Assembly: GCA_009823505.1 (NCBI GenBank)
Contig: VZQC01000353.1
Span: 64,701 to 128,700 of the forward strand
DNA length: 64,000 bases
Reading direction: 5' to 3'
Origin: Rhizomys pruinosus
Lineage: Eukaryota > Chordata > Mammalia > Rodentia > Spalacidae
Shown: in pieces, positions 45,385 to 56,640 of the stretch
Numbering within the stretch: position 1 is the first letter of the stretch
How the letters are laid out: each line of letters starts with the position of its first letter
Program-made: the position numbers and the translations under genes
The notes under the pieces: generated by a model
The model's input: the letters and a program-made list of their open reading frames with translations, nothing else
What the model was told of the DNA's origin: nothing
Database searches by the model: none

Positions 45385-48193
45385 GTGTGTGTGTGTAATT
45401 AAATAATTGAAAATGAGTGTTCACAAGAACCTATATATATATTTGTTTATTACATTAAACATATATATATTTATTACAGATGTATTGATAAGATTTTCTT
45501 CAATAGATTAATGAAGGAAATGAACTGGTATATGAGTATACTGGAAGATTATTCAGTAGTGAATAAAAGCTATCAAGCATCAAGACAGAAGAAATTGTGA
45601 TACAGATTATCATGGAAAAAGTCAGGGTGCAGAAGCTCTACATCATAGAATTCTACTCCCCTACTCCTCAGCAAAATACAAAATTAGATAGGGCTCAAAA
45701 TGATAAGCTGCCAACAGCATCAAGGAGAGAGACATTACAAGTCTTTCATGGTGTTTAAGAATAGTGGTCATATGTTCACCAATATTCTCATACACTATTT
45801 AGCCAAGAGATGTTCTCTAGGTCCTTCAAAGGATGTACATATGGGCTAAACCTGTAGGTTATATAAGTACATATTCATTTCTTCTGCAAAACCTAGATTT
45901 CTTTTTTGTTTGTCACTAATTATTTGCCTTTAATTATTTTTGTGAACAAAATAGTTATCTGCTATGGGAGCCACAGATCCCAAAGTTAACTGTATTCTTT
46001 TTATATTTGTACCTAATGGATGGAGTCACCAAAATCGAATTTCCATTTCTCTTGGTCCCTTATGCGTAAACCTTGCTGTTTTTAATTATAGTGTCAACCA
46101 GGCTTTAGTTTTAGACAACTGGCTCTAACTAGTTTGAAAGATGTATATTTTCTCATAATTTGTTATATAAGACTAAGGAAACAGATTCTGGTTGAACGAA
46201 AGAAACCAAAGCATACTTCAGAGTCAATCAGAAATTCACTTAACTACCGACCCTATGAGGATACTTCAATTAACTATAAAGTGAACTGTTCATGAAGTAA
46301 CTACCACTACAAAGCTCATTGGAAACTTCATGGACCAGGCTACACTTCTTATTAGTCAGATCTGCAGAAACTTCATATCTCTTCTAGAAATCCAAAAAGT
46401 TGTGACTAGATGCTACCAATATTTCTAGCAGAAATGCAGATAAACCTACCAGCTACTAGTAGAAATGCAGAAGCAGTACATGTGTCTACTCACATTTGTC
46501 CCCCAAAACTCATAAATACTACCAAATTGTCTGGTAATAAATCCTATTTAGAGAAAATTTGAAGAAGCTATTCACTTTCTCATTTTCTCCCTTTAAAGTT
46601 CAGGAGAGTAGAGGGTAAATGTGTCTCAAATCACTTTATGCAATTCCTGAATAATATATTAATTACCTTGATTTAATCATTTGACAAGTTAAGCTTATAT
46701 CAAAACATTACATTTTTGTCCCATTAACGCATATTATTAGTAGTTAATTTTCAAATAAAATGTATAACAAAAAAGAACAGAATTAACATTTGGAACTTGG
46801 GCTTGTATTAATTCCTGGTACCAGACATTGAGATTGTAAGTACTCTATTTCTTCCTGTTTCACATGTATTATACATAATATTACTACAAAACATAAAAGA
46901 CCAGATTCCTAAGGCTCTTGTGATAGATCAATGAGAGTATGCTAAGTTCTATGTTTGAGGTGGGGTGGGTGAGCAGAAATGGAATGAGCAGAGACATTGC
47001 TTCTGCTTACACAGTCCCTACTGGTCTCATCTCTTTCCACTCCGCAAAGACACCAAATGTGAAAGGTGCCAGGTATGTTCCTCTGACTATCATATTAGCT
47101 AGCATTCCAAACATCTTTGTTGAATAGTGGCTGCATTGCATAACGAATAAATGAGAACCCCAACCAGTCATTGGCCTTCCTTTCCTCCCATTTCCATTTA
47201 CCATGTTCAGTCAGCATGGCCAATTGACAGATTTGTATAGATGCCATCAGTTCTGACTGACTGGTGCTTTTGCCCTGTACATTGACACATTTTTTAAAAA
47301 TTTCTATCATCCATGGATTAAGGAATTAAGAGAGCAGTAGGGAATGAAGATAATCACTGAGAAAAAAGTAAGTCAGAAGGCAAAGCGAACACCCAGTCTC
47401 AGAACATCAAAAGGTGCCTCAATATAAAGAGCCATCATTCAGCCCCTGAATAAAATTTCTCCCTCACATGAAAGTTACTTTATTGCTAAATATAAATGTA
47501 TTTTTTTCTAATGAAAAGTGAGTTCTTTATACTGCTTTATGGTTTACTAAGCACCTCCCTGTGCACTATTGTAGTCTACCATCAGAGCATCTCTGTGAAC
47601 TGTAAAGTCTGTGTTCTTGTTAGGATAGCACCTTGGCCTCTGCATGCCTGGCTAAGGTAGACTTGTGATACTATCTGGATTTTCATGCAGTCTAAGGATT
47701 GGACCTGGGCCAGGAAAAGTTGACTATATATTGATAGAAGAACCATTTTTTAAAGAGGCCTTTTTTTGTCTTTTTGAGGTCTTTATATAATTAGTACTCT
47801 GTTCAGTTGTGATCTTAGAATTAACCAGCACTCTAGGAAGGAAGAAGACTAAGAAATAGTTCTTCTGCATGTACATAGCATGATGTCTAAGAAATAATTT
47901 TGGTGTTATAGAGACATTGATAGCTTATGAAACATGCAGAAAACCAAGGAACTAGCAATGAGAGAACATAAGTTGAATCTATTATTTAAGATGTGTGTAC
48001 ATGTGCTTTTATAGCACTCTTTACTGGCATCTAAAAATGTAGATTCCTACATCCCTGGGTATAATCCATGGTAAAAATCTATCAGAGAAATGTGCATATG
48101 ATAAGTGCTATATATTTTATTATATCAGTATTTTCTGTTTATAGCATCATTGTTTTTACTTCCATACTTATAAAATAAATTTTAAAAGAAATT
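44661..48193. other. Unassigned, mostly single-copy-looking DNA
   Basis: It contains an (AT)n array at about 45350-45384 followed by GT units. Short frames at 44668-44964, 46939-47127 and 47007-47310 have no recognised domain. I see no confident repeats, RNA genes or exons. Confidence 0.5.
45350..45398. repeat. (AT)n(GT)n microsatellite
   Basis: About 16 AT units are followed by ACGTGTGTGTGTG. Confidence 0.97.
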
Positions 48194-48207
48194 AGCTTCA
48201 CATTTTT

Positions 48208-48438
48208 TCTTTTATTTTAAAGTTTATTTAATATTTTTTGTGTATGAGTGTACTGTCTGCATGTAAGTAGGTGCACCCGTGTCATTCAATGCTGTGGAGG
48301 TCAGAAGCAGGTGTTGGATTCCCCTGGAACTGCAGTTAAAAATGGTTCCTAGCTACCATGTGGGTGCTGTGAATCGAACTTGGGTCCTCTGCAAGAGCAG
48401 TCAGTGCTCTCAAATGCTGAGTCATCTCTCCAGCCCCT
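48208..48438 (-). mobile_element. B2 SINE, antisense (3' part of a B1-B2 composite)
   Basis: The antisense body TGAGTGTACTGTCTGCATG runs to the head TCTCTCCAGCCCC. The internal duplication is absent (CCCTGGAACTGCAGTTAAAA). On the minus strand it lies downstream of a B1 piece, and both sit inside one target duplication (48194-48207 and 48532-48545). Confidence 0.93.
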
Positions 48439-48531
48439 CTTTTTGTCTTTTTGAGACAGGGTGCCTCTGTAGCCCCAGCTGTCCTGGAACTCACTAAGTA
48501 GACCAGGCTAGCATTGAATTCACAGAGATAC
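48439..48531 (-). mobile_element. B1 SINE fragment, antisense (5' part of a B1-B2 composite)
   Basis: TTTTTGAGACAGGGTGCCTC is followed by GTAGCCCCAGCTGTCCTGGA, TAGACCAGGCTAGCATTG and CACAGAGATAC. The B1 5' portion is missing on the minus strand, and it joins the B2 head through a short A-rich linker. Confidence 0.92.
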
Positions 48532-48545
48532 AGCTTCACATTTTT

Positions 48546-49289
48546 ATATGAAGTATAAATATATCATTTGTACAAGTGTCTTATAGATAAAGAGCAAGAG
48601 AAGGATGCCAAGACAGTTTTCCACTGGAAAAAAAAAATGTAACTCGATGCAAAAGAATATCATTGATTCTCTACTCATAGTAACTAGGAAATGAACTCAG
48701 CTTACTTGTCCACAAACAAATGAAAAAAAAATATGACATAGGTGCACAATGAAATATTACTTAGCTGTGAAGAATAAGAATGAAATGAAATTTTCAGGTA
48801 AATGGAAAATGAAATACTGAGTAAGGAAACTCATGCCTAGAAAGACAAATCTCCTATGTTTTATCTCACATACAGATCCTAGCTTCAGGTCTTTTGCTTT
48901 GTGTATTTAACATGTCGCACATGTTGAAGCCAGAAAACAAGAAAAGAGTGTGAAGGCAGGCTAAGAGTGGAGGATAGTAGATTACAGATGAAACAAAAAT
49001 AGGCGTGGAATGTTTGGGTCTCATAACTCAATTTAAAATTAATTGGAGGTATAGTAGGATACATGTGAAAGGAAAGAAAAGGCTCAAATGATTAAATGGG
49101 TAGGTGGAGATAAGGGGGAGTAGTGGGTAAGGTAAACAAAAATAAGTATCTATGGAAAATTCTTACGGACATCAACTAGTTAGTGTGTTACAAAACTCCA
49201 ACTTACCAAAAAGAAACTGTTCAAATGGAATGACCCTGCTTGGATGCCGCTGCTCCCAGAAGACATGGGTTATTCAATAATACTCACAT
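48546..49289. other. Unassigned; possibly very old L1 3' end at about 48650-48870
   Basis: ACAATGAAATATTACTTAGC, AATGAAATGAAATTTTCAGG and ATGCCTAGAAAGACAAATC resemble an old L1 C-terminal end in sense orientation. The rest shows nothing. Confidence 0.45.
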
Positions 49290-49474
49290 TTAGGAGCAGT
49301 TAATAGCACTGACTGCTCTTGCAGGGACTCTGGTTCAATTACCTGGCACTCACATGGCAGCTAACAGCTGCCAATAACTCCAGTTCCAGGGGATCCAACA
49401 CACTCTTCTGACCTACACAGGTATTGTACAACATGAGTGTTCCTACCTACATGCAGGTGGTACTCTCACAAACA

Positions 49475-49522
<48 letters not shown>

Positions 49523-49523
49523 A
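49290..49523 (+). mobile_element. B2 SINE, 5' truncated, with (AAAT)n tail
   Basis: It starts at AGGAGCAGTTAATAGCACTG, continues through GCAGGGACTCTGGTTCAATT and AACTCCAGTTCCAGGGGATC (no duplication), and ends in an AAAT array at about 49480-49523. Confidence 0.9.
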
Positions 49524-49559
49524 ACATAAAAAAAGAAAATCACAGTACAGGGCATAGGA

Positions 49560-50705
49560 TTCCTCCCTGTAAGTTATTGATCTGGGATGCCCCAGAGGTC
49601 TCCAAGACAAAACAGTTTTGCCATTGACTTTGGCAACCCAACATAACCATTTGATAAGACCCTATTGTTAAAAACACTACACTTTTTTCCAATAGGTCAT
49701 AGAGAAATCAATACCAGTACTTCCTTCTGGGTAACTTTCAGAGTCCCAGGAGGTGCTACACAGACTGGAGGAGAAAAGAGACCATTGGTCTTTTCTGTAC
49801 AGGATCCTGCATGCTATAATACCAACAGCCAGGCATGATATGCCCACTGGTGTAACAGTAGCATGACTATCATGGGGTGACTAAGCCCCTTCCTTATTGA
49901 TTTTGAGGCTTGTTCCAGAGAAGAGAATTTCATATCTAGTACTGTAATCCCAGTCAAAACTCATGGCTAGGGTGTTGATAAGTTTTTGGAGTACAACCAG
50001 CTATTTTTATTTTGATAAATGACCATGTTGTCCAATTGCCTCTGAAATATATACATTTATATCTACAGATATGGGCTACTCTCAACCGTGGTCAGAGAAG
50101 CTTATTTTTGACATGGGCAGCAGTCAAGGGAGGGATGCATAATTGGTCAAACGGCTGAGAATGTGAGACAGAATGCTCAGGCACAAACAGCTCACCTATA
50201 TTATTCCTGTCCCCAACAAGGCGTAGGGAACATCAAGAAAGAGGAGACAGGGAAAAGGTAAGGTCCAGGAAATAGGGCAGAGTGCTGTGAAATGCTTTCT
50301 TCTGGTTTGTCATGGTTATTGCATTCATGAAATCACAGCATCTCTGGTTCCCTGTACAAGAACTAAGTAGCAAAAATTCCAGTCACACTGAGGGACGAGC
50401 ATCAGGCCCTACCCCTACTGAAGAGAAGCACGGTTCATAGCTGCTAGTGAAGAGAGAATGGAAAATTAGGGTTTTTTTTTTTTTTTTGGGTGGGGGTTTC
50501 TGGCGGACGCCTGGACACATACGTACACATGAGCAGCACTAACTGGACTTAATGAGATATGCAAAATAAAAGGCACACTCTTTTAAGGGGAATGCTGAGG
50601 TGGCTCTACAGGGAGTTGGAGAGAGGAAAGGAAAGTAAATATTATTTTATTTCAATGCATATCTATAATAAATTCTCCAGAAAGAAAAAAAATTAAAATC
50701 AAAAT
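49560..50705 (+). repeat. Rodent interspersed repeat R, third copy, A-rich end
   Basis: GGCAACCCAACATAACC, AGGATCCTGCATGCTATAAT, CCAACAGCCAGGCATGATAT, CATGGGGTGACTAAGCCCC and GCAGCACTAACTGGACTTAA match the order I know from a common mouse repeat. It ends AATAAATTCTCCAGAAAG plus an A run near 50690. A T run at 50472-50487 interrupts it. The class name is not certain. Confidence 0.55.
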
Positions 50706-51528
50706 GAATTGTGAATAAAATGCTTTAATGTCAATAGTGTGAGCTCTTGCTTGCCCTTTGAAAACCAAGCTCTTTACTTATTTTATAATAAGCCTCATCA
50801 AAAAGTATATTTCCATTGCAAATGCTTGCTGTTTCTTTCATCAGTGTGATATTTAAAGCATATTTCTTCTTTAGACTATTTCACCTGTTTTCCAAATAAA
50901 TAGATGAAAACTCAGAGAAGTAAAGTTTCTTGGTGTCTTATAAGTATAGATGTCAGAACGAAGGCTGAGGCCCATCAACTCCAGTGTTCTTCCTCCTTCT
51001 TCAGCTATCATTGAGTTTCTTAACTCTGGAGCTCCAGAACAGAATGCCTTCTGAGTGTACTCATCACTGAGGAGAACATCAATATAAATTAGGTCTAAGG
51101 TGACTCAGCGATGAATATCAGTGAGAAAGTAGGCAAATGGGTGAGAAGCATGTGGACACAGTGTCTTGAGAGCTAGGGTCTCTTATGTGTTCCATGTCAT
51201 AATGAGGATAGATCCATGTTCCTGTCTTTCTCTTTGCACCTGTGCATTCCACAGGTTTATGCCACAGTTCATTCTACTAATGAAATAACCTCAATATCCT
51301 AATGACTTCATTGGGTGTTTTTCACAGCTCCCTAACAGATTTAAAGAACAGAGATAATAGGGAAAGTGATACAGTCAGGGAGGTAAAAAGGGAAAGGAAA
51401 AGGAAAGGAATAAAACGGACCTAACAAATGTGACCTTACTGGGATGAATTCAGCAATCAGTTCTCCCCTCCAGAGTCAAGCTCATAACTTCCTTAGAGTC
51501 TCATGCCATGAATGAATAATGACAAATT
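50706..51528. other. Unassigned single-copy-looking DNA
   Basis: It includes a short GGAAA-rich patch near 51390-51412. Nothing else is recognised. Confidence 0.5.
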
Positions 51529-51745
51529 AGGGGCTGGAGAGATGGCTCAGTGGTTAAGAACATTGGCTACTCTTACAGAGGAACTGGATTCAATTCCCAG
51601 CAGCTAACAACTGTCTGTAACTCCAGTTCCAGAGGATCTGACGTCCGTTTCTGACCTCCATGGCCATTGCATTACATGGGTGCACTTACATAGATGCAGG
51701 CAATATACTCATAGACATAAAAATTTAAAAGAGAAAGAAACTTGA
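51529..51745 (+). mobile_element. B2 SINE, older type
   Basis: GGGGCTGGAGAGATGGCTCA is followed by CAATTCCCAGCAGC, AACTCCAGTTCCAGAGGATC and ATACTCATAGACATAAA. It lacks the internal duplication and has the ancestral GGCTCAGTGG head. Confidence 0.95.
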
Positions 51746-53050
51746 TAATATACACTGAAGTAAAAATTTAAAAAATGTCTGAATTATGGAAAACATTTTT
51801 CAAATATTTGTGACTTTCTTAAAAGCTTAGGAAGCAGCTGAGGAAAGACAGTCAAACATTGTGATATTAAATAGCATCTTCTCAAATGTTGGCTTTGCAA
51901 GTTAGTTTCTAGAAAAATGTCTAGAAAAATGTCAAGACATTTTTTTTCTGTTGTCCAATCCTTCTTTTATTGGCCTCTACTCCCAAAAAAAAAAAAGATT
52001 TCATACTGTCAGAGGACATGATCAGACCACAGATATGGTAAATCAATAAAAAGTCTTTAACCCCACATTGCCCTTTAGCCTATCTTTTCTTCATTTACTC
52101 CATTGGGATTTCATTGTCTGTTCTTATACTTGTTCCTGAACCTCAGAGCCATTCCTTCACTTGGGAAGGGATTTGGTTCCCCATCTTTTTCCTAGCTTGA
52201 AAAGATAACTACAGAAAAATGATTTGCTGGAAAATCAAAGAATAAAGTTTCAAGGCTGGAGTCATATAAAAGCTCCATAGAAGCCAGAGAGGTCAGGAGT
52301 ATAGGAGATCTTCCAGTTTCTCAGTAAGGATGGGATTGGCAATTAGGATGGCACAAATGACCTGGAGATCAAGGTCATTGGTTGAGTGGGTCATCTGACT
52401 AGTTGTAGAGTGAAAGAAAGTAGAAAAGTCTGAAAAACTCCATAGATCTTTATTTTTAGAAATATTCAGATTAAACATAAGTGCCATAGTAGAGACAATG
52501 TAATCAAATTCTGTTAATTAAAATAACTCTTTAGGTTATCTATTATTATATTGAACTTAGTAACTTTTGCAAATTATTATTATATATAGTAGTATTTAAC
52601 ATTCGCTGATTAGATACGAACTGTGGTTCTTTGTAGTGGGGTCTACTGACTTATCCTCAGATGTTTCTATGGTTGAAACTTGAAGTTCTCGGGCTTATAA
52701 TTTGAACTCTTCATCCCTGTTTGATGATGTTATTTTTGTTGTTAAAACTTTAGGAATCTTCAAACATTTACTTAAGGAAAACATGACATCTTGTAGCCAA
52801 AAAAAATCCTCCAATTCCTGTGGTATGTGTATATATGTATGTATGCATGTATATATTTATGTATGTATATAATTATGTATGTATATTATATATAGTGAAG
52901 CAATACAAGTTGGGGAGAACAACAACAAAAGAACTGGAAAACAAAAACAAAAACAAAAACAAAATCTCTGGAAGGACTCGGAAAGAGATGCAGGACATGT
53001 GATCCAAGGATCACAAAAAAATAAAAGAGCAATCCAACTCAATTCTTTTG
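51746..53050. other. Unassigned, with TATG-rich tract at about 52822-52895
   Basis: AT-rich DNA. A degenerate (TATG)n array lies near 52830-52895 and an (AAAAAC)n run near 52939-52963. Frames 52820-53002 and 52879-53121 come from these. Confidence 0.5.
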
Positions 53051-53051
53051 G

Positions 53052-53275
53052 CTACAGACCGCTCTTGCAGAGGACCCAGGTTCGATCCCCAGCACCCACA
53101 TGGCAGCCAAGAACCATCTGAAACTCCAATTCCAGGAGAACTCCAGTTCCAGGGGACTCCGAGACCCTCTTCTGACCTCCGCGGCATTGCACGACACGGG
53201 TGCACAGACTTGCATGCAGACAGTACATTCATACACATACAGAAATAAATAAAATTAATAAAAAAAATATCAATT
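53052..53275 (+). mobile_element. B2 SINE, 5' truncated
   Basis: It begins at ACAGACCGCTCTTGCAGAGG (the head is missing) and continues with GTTCGATCCCCAGCACCCAC, the duplicated internal segment and the usual tail. CpG-rich, so it appears recent. Confidence 0.94.
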
Positions 53276-53431
53276 TTTAAATGTGACAAAAGAATGGAAA
53301 AGTCTAAAGAAATGAGATAGGTGGTTGTATGTCAAGAGAAGGCAGGAAGGCAGGAATAATTAAATAAAACTATTTGTATACAAATGTAAAGCCAAATATA
53401 TGCCAAAATTCTTTGCAAGAAAAATGGCTGT

Positions 53432-53640
53432 GGGGCTGCAGAGATGGCCTAGTGGATAAGAGCACCTTCTGCTCTTGCAGAGGACCAGGGTTCGATTCCC
53501 AGCACCTACATGGTGGCTGAGAACTGTCCGTAACTCTAATTCCAGGAGAACTCCAGTTCCAGGGGAATCCAACATCCTCTTCTAACCACGACATTGCATG
53601 ACATGCGTGCACAAACCTACATGCAGACAGTACATTCATA

Positions 53641-53679
<39 letters not shown>

Positions 53680-53682
53680 ATG
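53432..53682 (+). mobile_element. B2 SINE with (AAAT)n tail
   Basis: GGGGCTGCAGAGATGGCC head, duplicated segment and an AAAT array at 53640-53682. A near-perfect target duplication GAAAAATGGCTGT / GAAAAAGGGCTGT lies at 53419-53431 and 53682-53694. Confidence 0.95.
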
Positions 53683-53695
53683 AAAAAGGGCTGTT

Positions 53696-54285
53696 TAAAA
53701 ATATTAAATGTTTCTTTTGGCAATAGAATATTTTACAGTATTAGACAGAGGAAATAAACCTTTATTTTGGACACATAAATGGTTGAGACAGAGCAAGATG
53801 GAATTCTTTGTTTACACATGCACTCCAGTGCCCAGATTTGCCAAAGAATTGTGCTCCCAGTCAATAGGCCCCTTGTACTTGTTTGTTTAATTGATCACAA
53901 TGCTTTGTCAACCTTCATGACCAAAGTGTCAAATATTTACAGACTGGAAAATGTAGCATTTGGCATAACATAGTCCTTCCTCTCTGCTGCACACACAGCA
54001 GTTTACACAACACATCCACCCAGACAGAAATCCAAACTTACTGAATAAATAATGTCTATAGACTGACTCAAGTCCATAAACATTACTGACAATCATGATT
54101 TAAAACAAAGCAAACAAAATGCATAAAGATTCTGATTTTTTTGTATTGTGTCAGAGAGTATTTATAATCAAAGTATTAGAGGATTCATGAAAGGAAGATA
54201 TTTATGAAACAAATATTTATTTTCTGGATTTGAAGATCTCTAATAGTATTTTATTCTGTTTCTTTTTTGTCTATTACTTTTGAAT
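53696..54285. other. Unassigned AT-rich DNA
   Basis: Nothing recognised. Confidence 0.5.
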
Positions 54286-54660
54286 TTTTTTCATTTTTTT
54301 TAACAATAAGTAATAATTTATGAGTACAAGCATCCTTCATGTAAAACCAATTTGCAAGCAGTTGTGCCCAAACCCACACAGCCCAAGGGTCCCACCATCC
54401 AGTTGGAGGGTTTGTATGTTTAATCGAGTTGATCAAATAAGTGTCCAGTCTATACTGCTGTAGTTTCACCATTCACCCCAATCACAGCCCTTACATTCTG
54501 CCATGGCCCCTCTTCTGCAGATTGTTCCCTAGGCTTAGAAAAGGGGCACAGGTGGACGAGAAGCAAAACAGTCTACTTTCTCTGGAGCTGTCGTTCTGGA
54601 CTCTGGTCAATTCTGGCTGTTTCCTTTCATGGGCTGATAGTTTGTCCAGGAATAACCTTT
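54286..54660 (-). repeat. Repeat A 3' end, antisense
   Basis: On the minus strand it ends TTACTTATTGTTAAAAAAAA near 54305, the same terminus as 11470-11490. Upstream are the antisense forms of TTGGTTTTACATGAAGGAT, AGAATGTAAGGGCTG and CCTTTTCTAAGCCTAGGGAA. The MaLR LTR at 54666 splits it. Confidence 0.85.
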
Positions 54661-54665
54661 CAGTC

Positions 54666-55072
54666 TGTGCTGGATAGCTTTAGTGTCAACTTGACACACC
54701 TGGGTTGAGGGAGCCTCATTTGGGGAATTGGCTCCATTGGACTAGCCTGTGACCACATCTGTGGAGTATTGTCTTGATTTTCGAGTAGTGTGGGAGGGCC
54801 CAGCCCACAATGAGTGGTGCCACCCTGGGCAGGTTGTTGTGTACCATATAAGAAGGCAGGCTGGGCATGAGCCAGGGGAGCTAGCCAGTAAAAAGCATCC
54901 TCTATGGCCTGTGATTCAGCTCCTGCCTCCAGGTTCCTGCCCTGAGTTCCTGCCTTGGGCTCCCTAAGTGATGAACTGTGACCCAGGAGATGTAAGTTGA
55001 ATGAACCCTTTCCTCCCCAAGTTGGTGTCGGTCAGAGTGTTTTTTCACAGCAATTGAAGACAAACTAGAACA
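54666..55072 (+). mobile_element. Solo LTR, MaLR/ERVL type, with perfect 5-bp TSD
   Basis: It starts TGTGCTGGATAGCTTTAGTG and ends CAAACTAGAACA. It is flanked by CAGTC at 54661-54665 and 55073-55077; a 5-bp duplication is typical of ERVL/MaLR integration. CATATAAGAAGG is near 54846. The poly(A) signal is mutated (AATGAA near 55000). It is very similar to 35448-35851. Confidence 0.93.
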
Positions 55073-55330
55073 CAGTCCTACTAATGAAACACAGGCAACT
55101 AGATATATAGGTATTTAAACAGTACTAATTGTTATGGTAGGTTACTTTGGTATAGACACAGATATTTGGATGGTATATTAATCTATGAATTACATTTTTT
55201 TCTGTAATATATGAGAGGGTCTTAATGTGGCTTATAACATCTCCTAACTGCTAGAGGATGTAAGCTTGTGGCATCATCCATGGGTTATTCCTCCAAGAAG
55301 AGAGCTAATACCTGTTTCTAAATAATAATC
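55073..55330 (-). repeat. Repeat A, antisense, continuation
   Basis: Antisense of the 10950-11110 region (ACATCTCCTAACTGCTAGAG, TTATTCCTCCAAGAAGAG). It ends near 55320, then unrelated DNA follows. Confidence 0.75.
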
Positions 55331-55689
55331 TGTAATAGGCTGTGCTCCACAAACAAAAATCATGAAATGGAAGTGTTACATATGTGTGATTGATTGTGTA
55401 GGTTTGTCATGAAACATTGCATGGGTCTACTCCTGAATGATTTTCATTTTGACTTGAATGAAAGTAACATGACTCAGTATCTCCAGAAATCTTAGTAGGT
55501 AGAATTATTCAGAGCAGAAGTAAGAGGTCACTTTATAAAATGAACACAACCAGACATGGGTTTTCATGGGACCAAAAAGCAGTTGTTGAAAGCAGGGAGT
55601 CAGAAAGTGTTTTTTGCCTGATGGCTTCCTTTGATCTCTACTTTGTTCATACACTGCCTCACATACCAAATGATCCTCCCTCAAAAACA
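55331..55689. other. Unassigned
   Basis: Sequence between two antisense repeat A copies. No match recognised. Confidence 0.45.
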
Positions 55690-56456
55690 AAGGACAGTAT
55701 GTTAATTCATGATTTACATTTTCTTCTGTTAAGTATGGCAGGGTCTTCGTGTGGTTCATAACATCTCCTAACCATTAGAGGATGTAAGCTTGAGGCATCA
55801 GCCATGGGTTATTCCTCCAAGGAGAGAGCTAATACCCAATTAGATTTGGGATATACAGACATATGGCTGCCACTGCTGCACAGTATTTCCAGGCAGATGA
55901 GGTGTAGCTGGTGCTGACGGAGGAGTCTTGCTTGACTCAAGGAGACCTATATTTGCTTTATTGGTTTAGTGGTCTTTGGTAACACTCTCTGGCATCCCAG
56001 AGACCATCTGTATACTTGCAAGTGCGGTCTCCATACATCTTTCCCATGTTTATATCAGGTCTTCAACAGCAGGGCCTTATCGCCTCTCTTCCTGCAGATA
56101 TCCCAGTTTGGAGGCAAGGAGCCTTTACCATTTGTGGGGGCTTGGATCCCCTGGCCAACATCTCCTTGGTAGAATAATCCATTGTTGATGTCAGAGCTCC
56201 TGTATTAATATATTTTGTTTAAGTGCATAGCTTAAGGAGACTTTAGCATTATATTTGGTTCTGAATAGAGAATAATCCTTTTCACAGTTTCTATGTCCAT
56301 TAGTCAATTAAAGAAGGCAGTTTTACTGATTTTACAAGAGAATACCTCTATAACAGCTGGCTCCAATCTACAGCTGGAGAACGACCTCATCATCATCATA
56401 TTTCTCCTTATTCTATGGGGGGGAGTTAAGAAAGTCTCTTGTATTAAAACCTTTGC
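55690..56456 (-). repeat. Repeat A, antisense, separate copy, cut by N
   Basis: Antisense of about 10340-11020. 55690-55850 repeats 55180-55330 with roughly 80% identity by eye. The remainder matches 29104-29545 in reverse. It runs to AAGTCTCTTGTATTAAAACC, equivalent to about 10340, at the N. Confidence 0.85.
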
Positions 56457-56457
56457 N
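56457..56457. other. Single-N contig join
   Basis: Antisense repeat A on the left meets sense L1 3' UTR on the right, so this junction may be artificial. Confidence 0.7.
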
Positions 56458-56640
56458 AAAAATGAAAACAAAACAAAACAAAAAAGCAGAGAAAGATGCA
56501 GAAAACTTATGGCAGAATGCATGGTCTGGGATGGGTAGGGGTGGGGTGGGGGGAAGGGAAGGGGATATATGCCTGAACTGAATTGGAAAATGATGTATGA
56601 AATACACAAAGCATCAATTAAAAAATATGAAAAAAATACA
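56458..56640 (+). mobile_element. L1 3' UTR end, sense
   Basis: GGCAGAATGCATGGTCTGGG, a G-rich tract, TGATGTATGAAATACACAAA and an A-rich end match the terminal part of the ordinary short L1 3' UTR (antisense at 36220-36350). Confidence 0.8.

Noticed and set aside
46939..47310. Possible exon on either strand
   Set aside because: Short overlapping frames without recognisable domains, clear splice sites or codon bias. No support beyond absence of stops.
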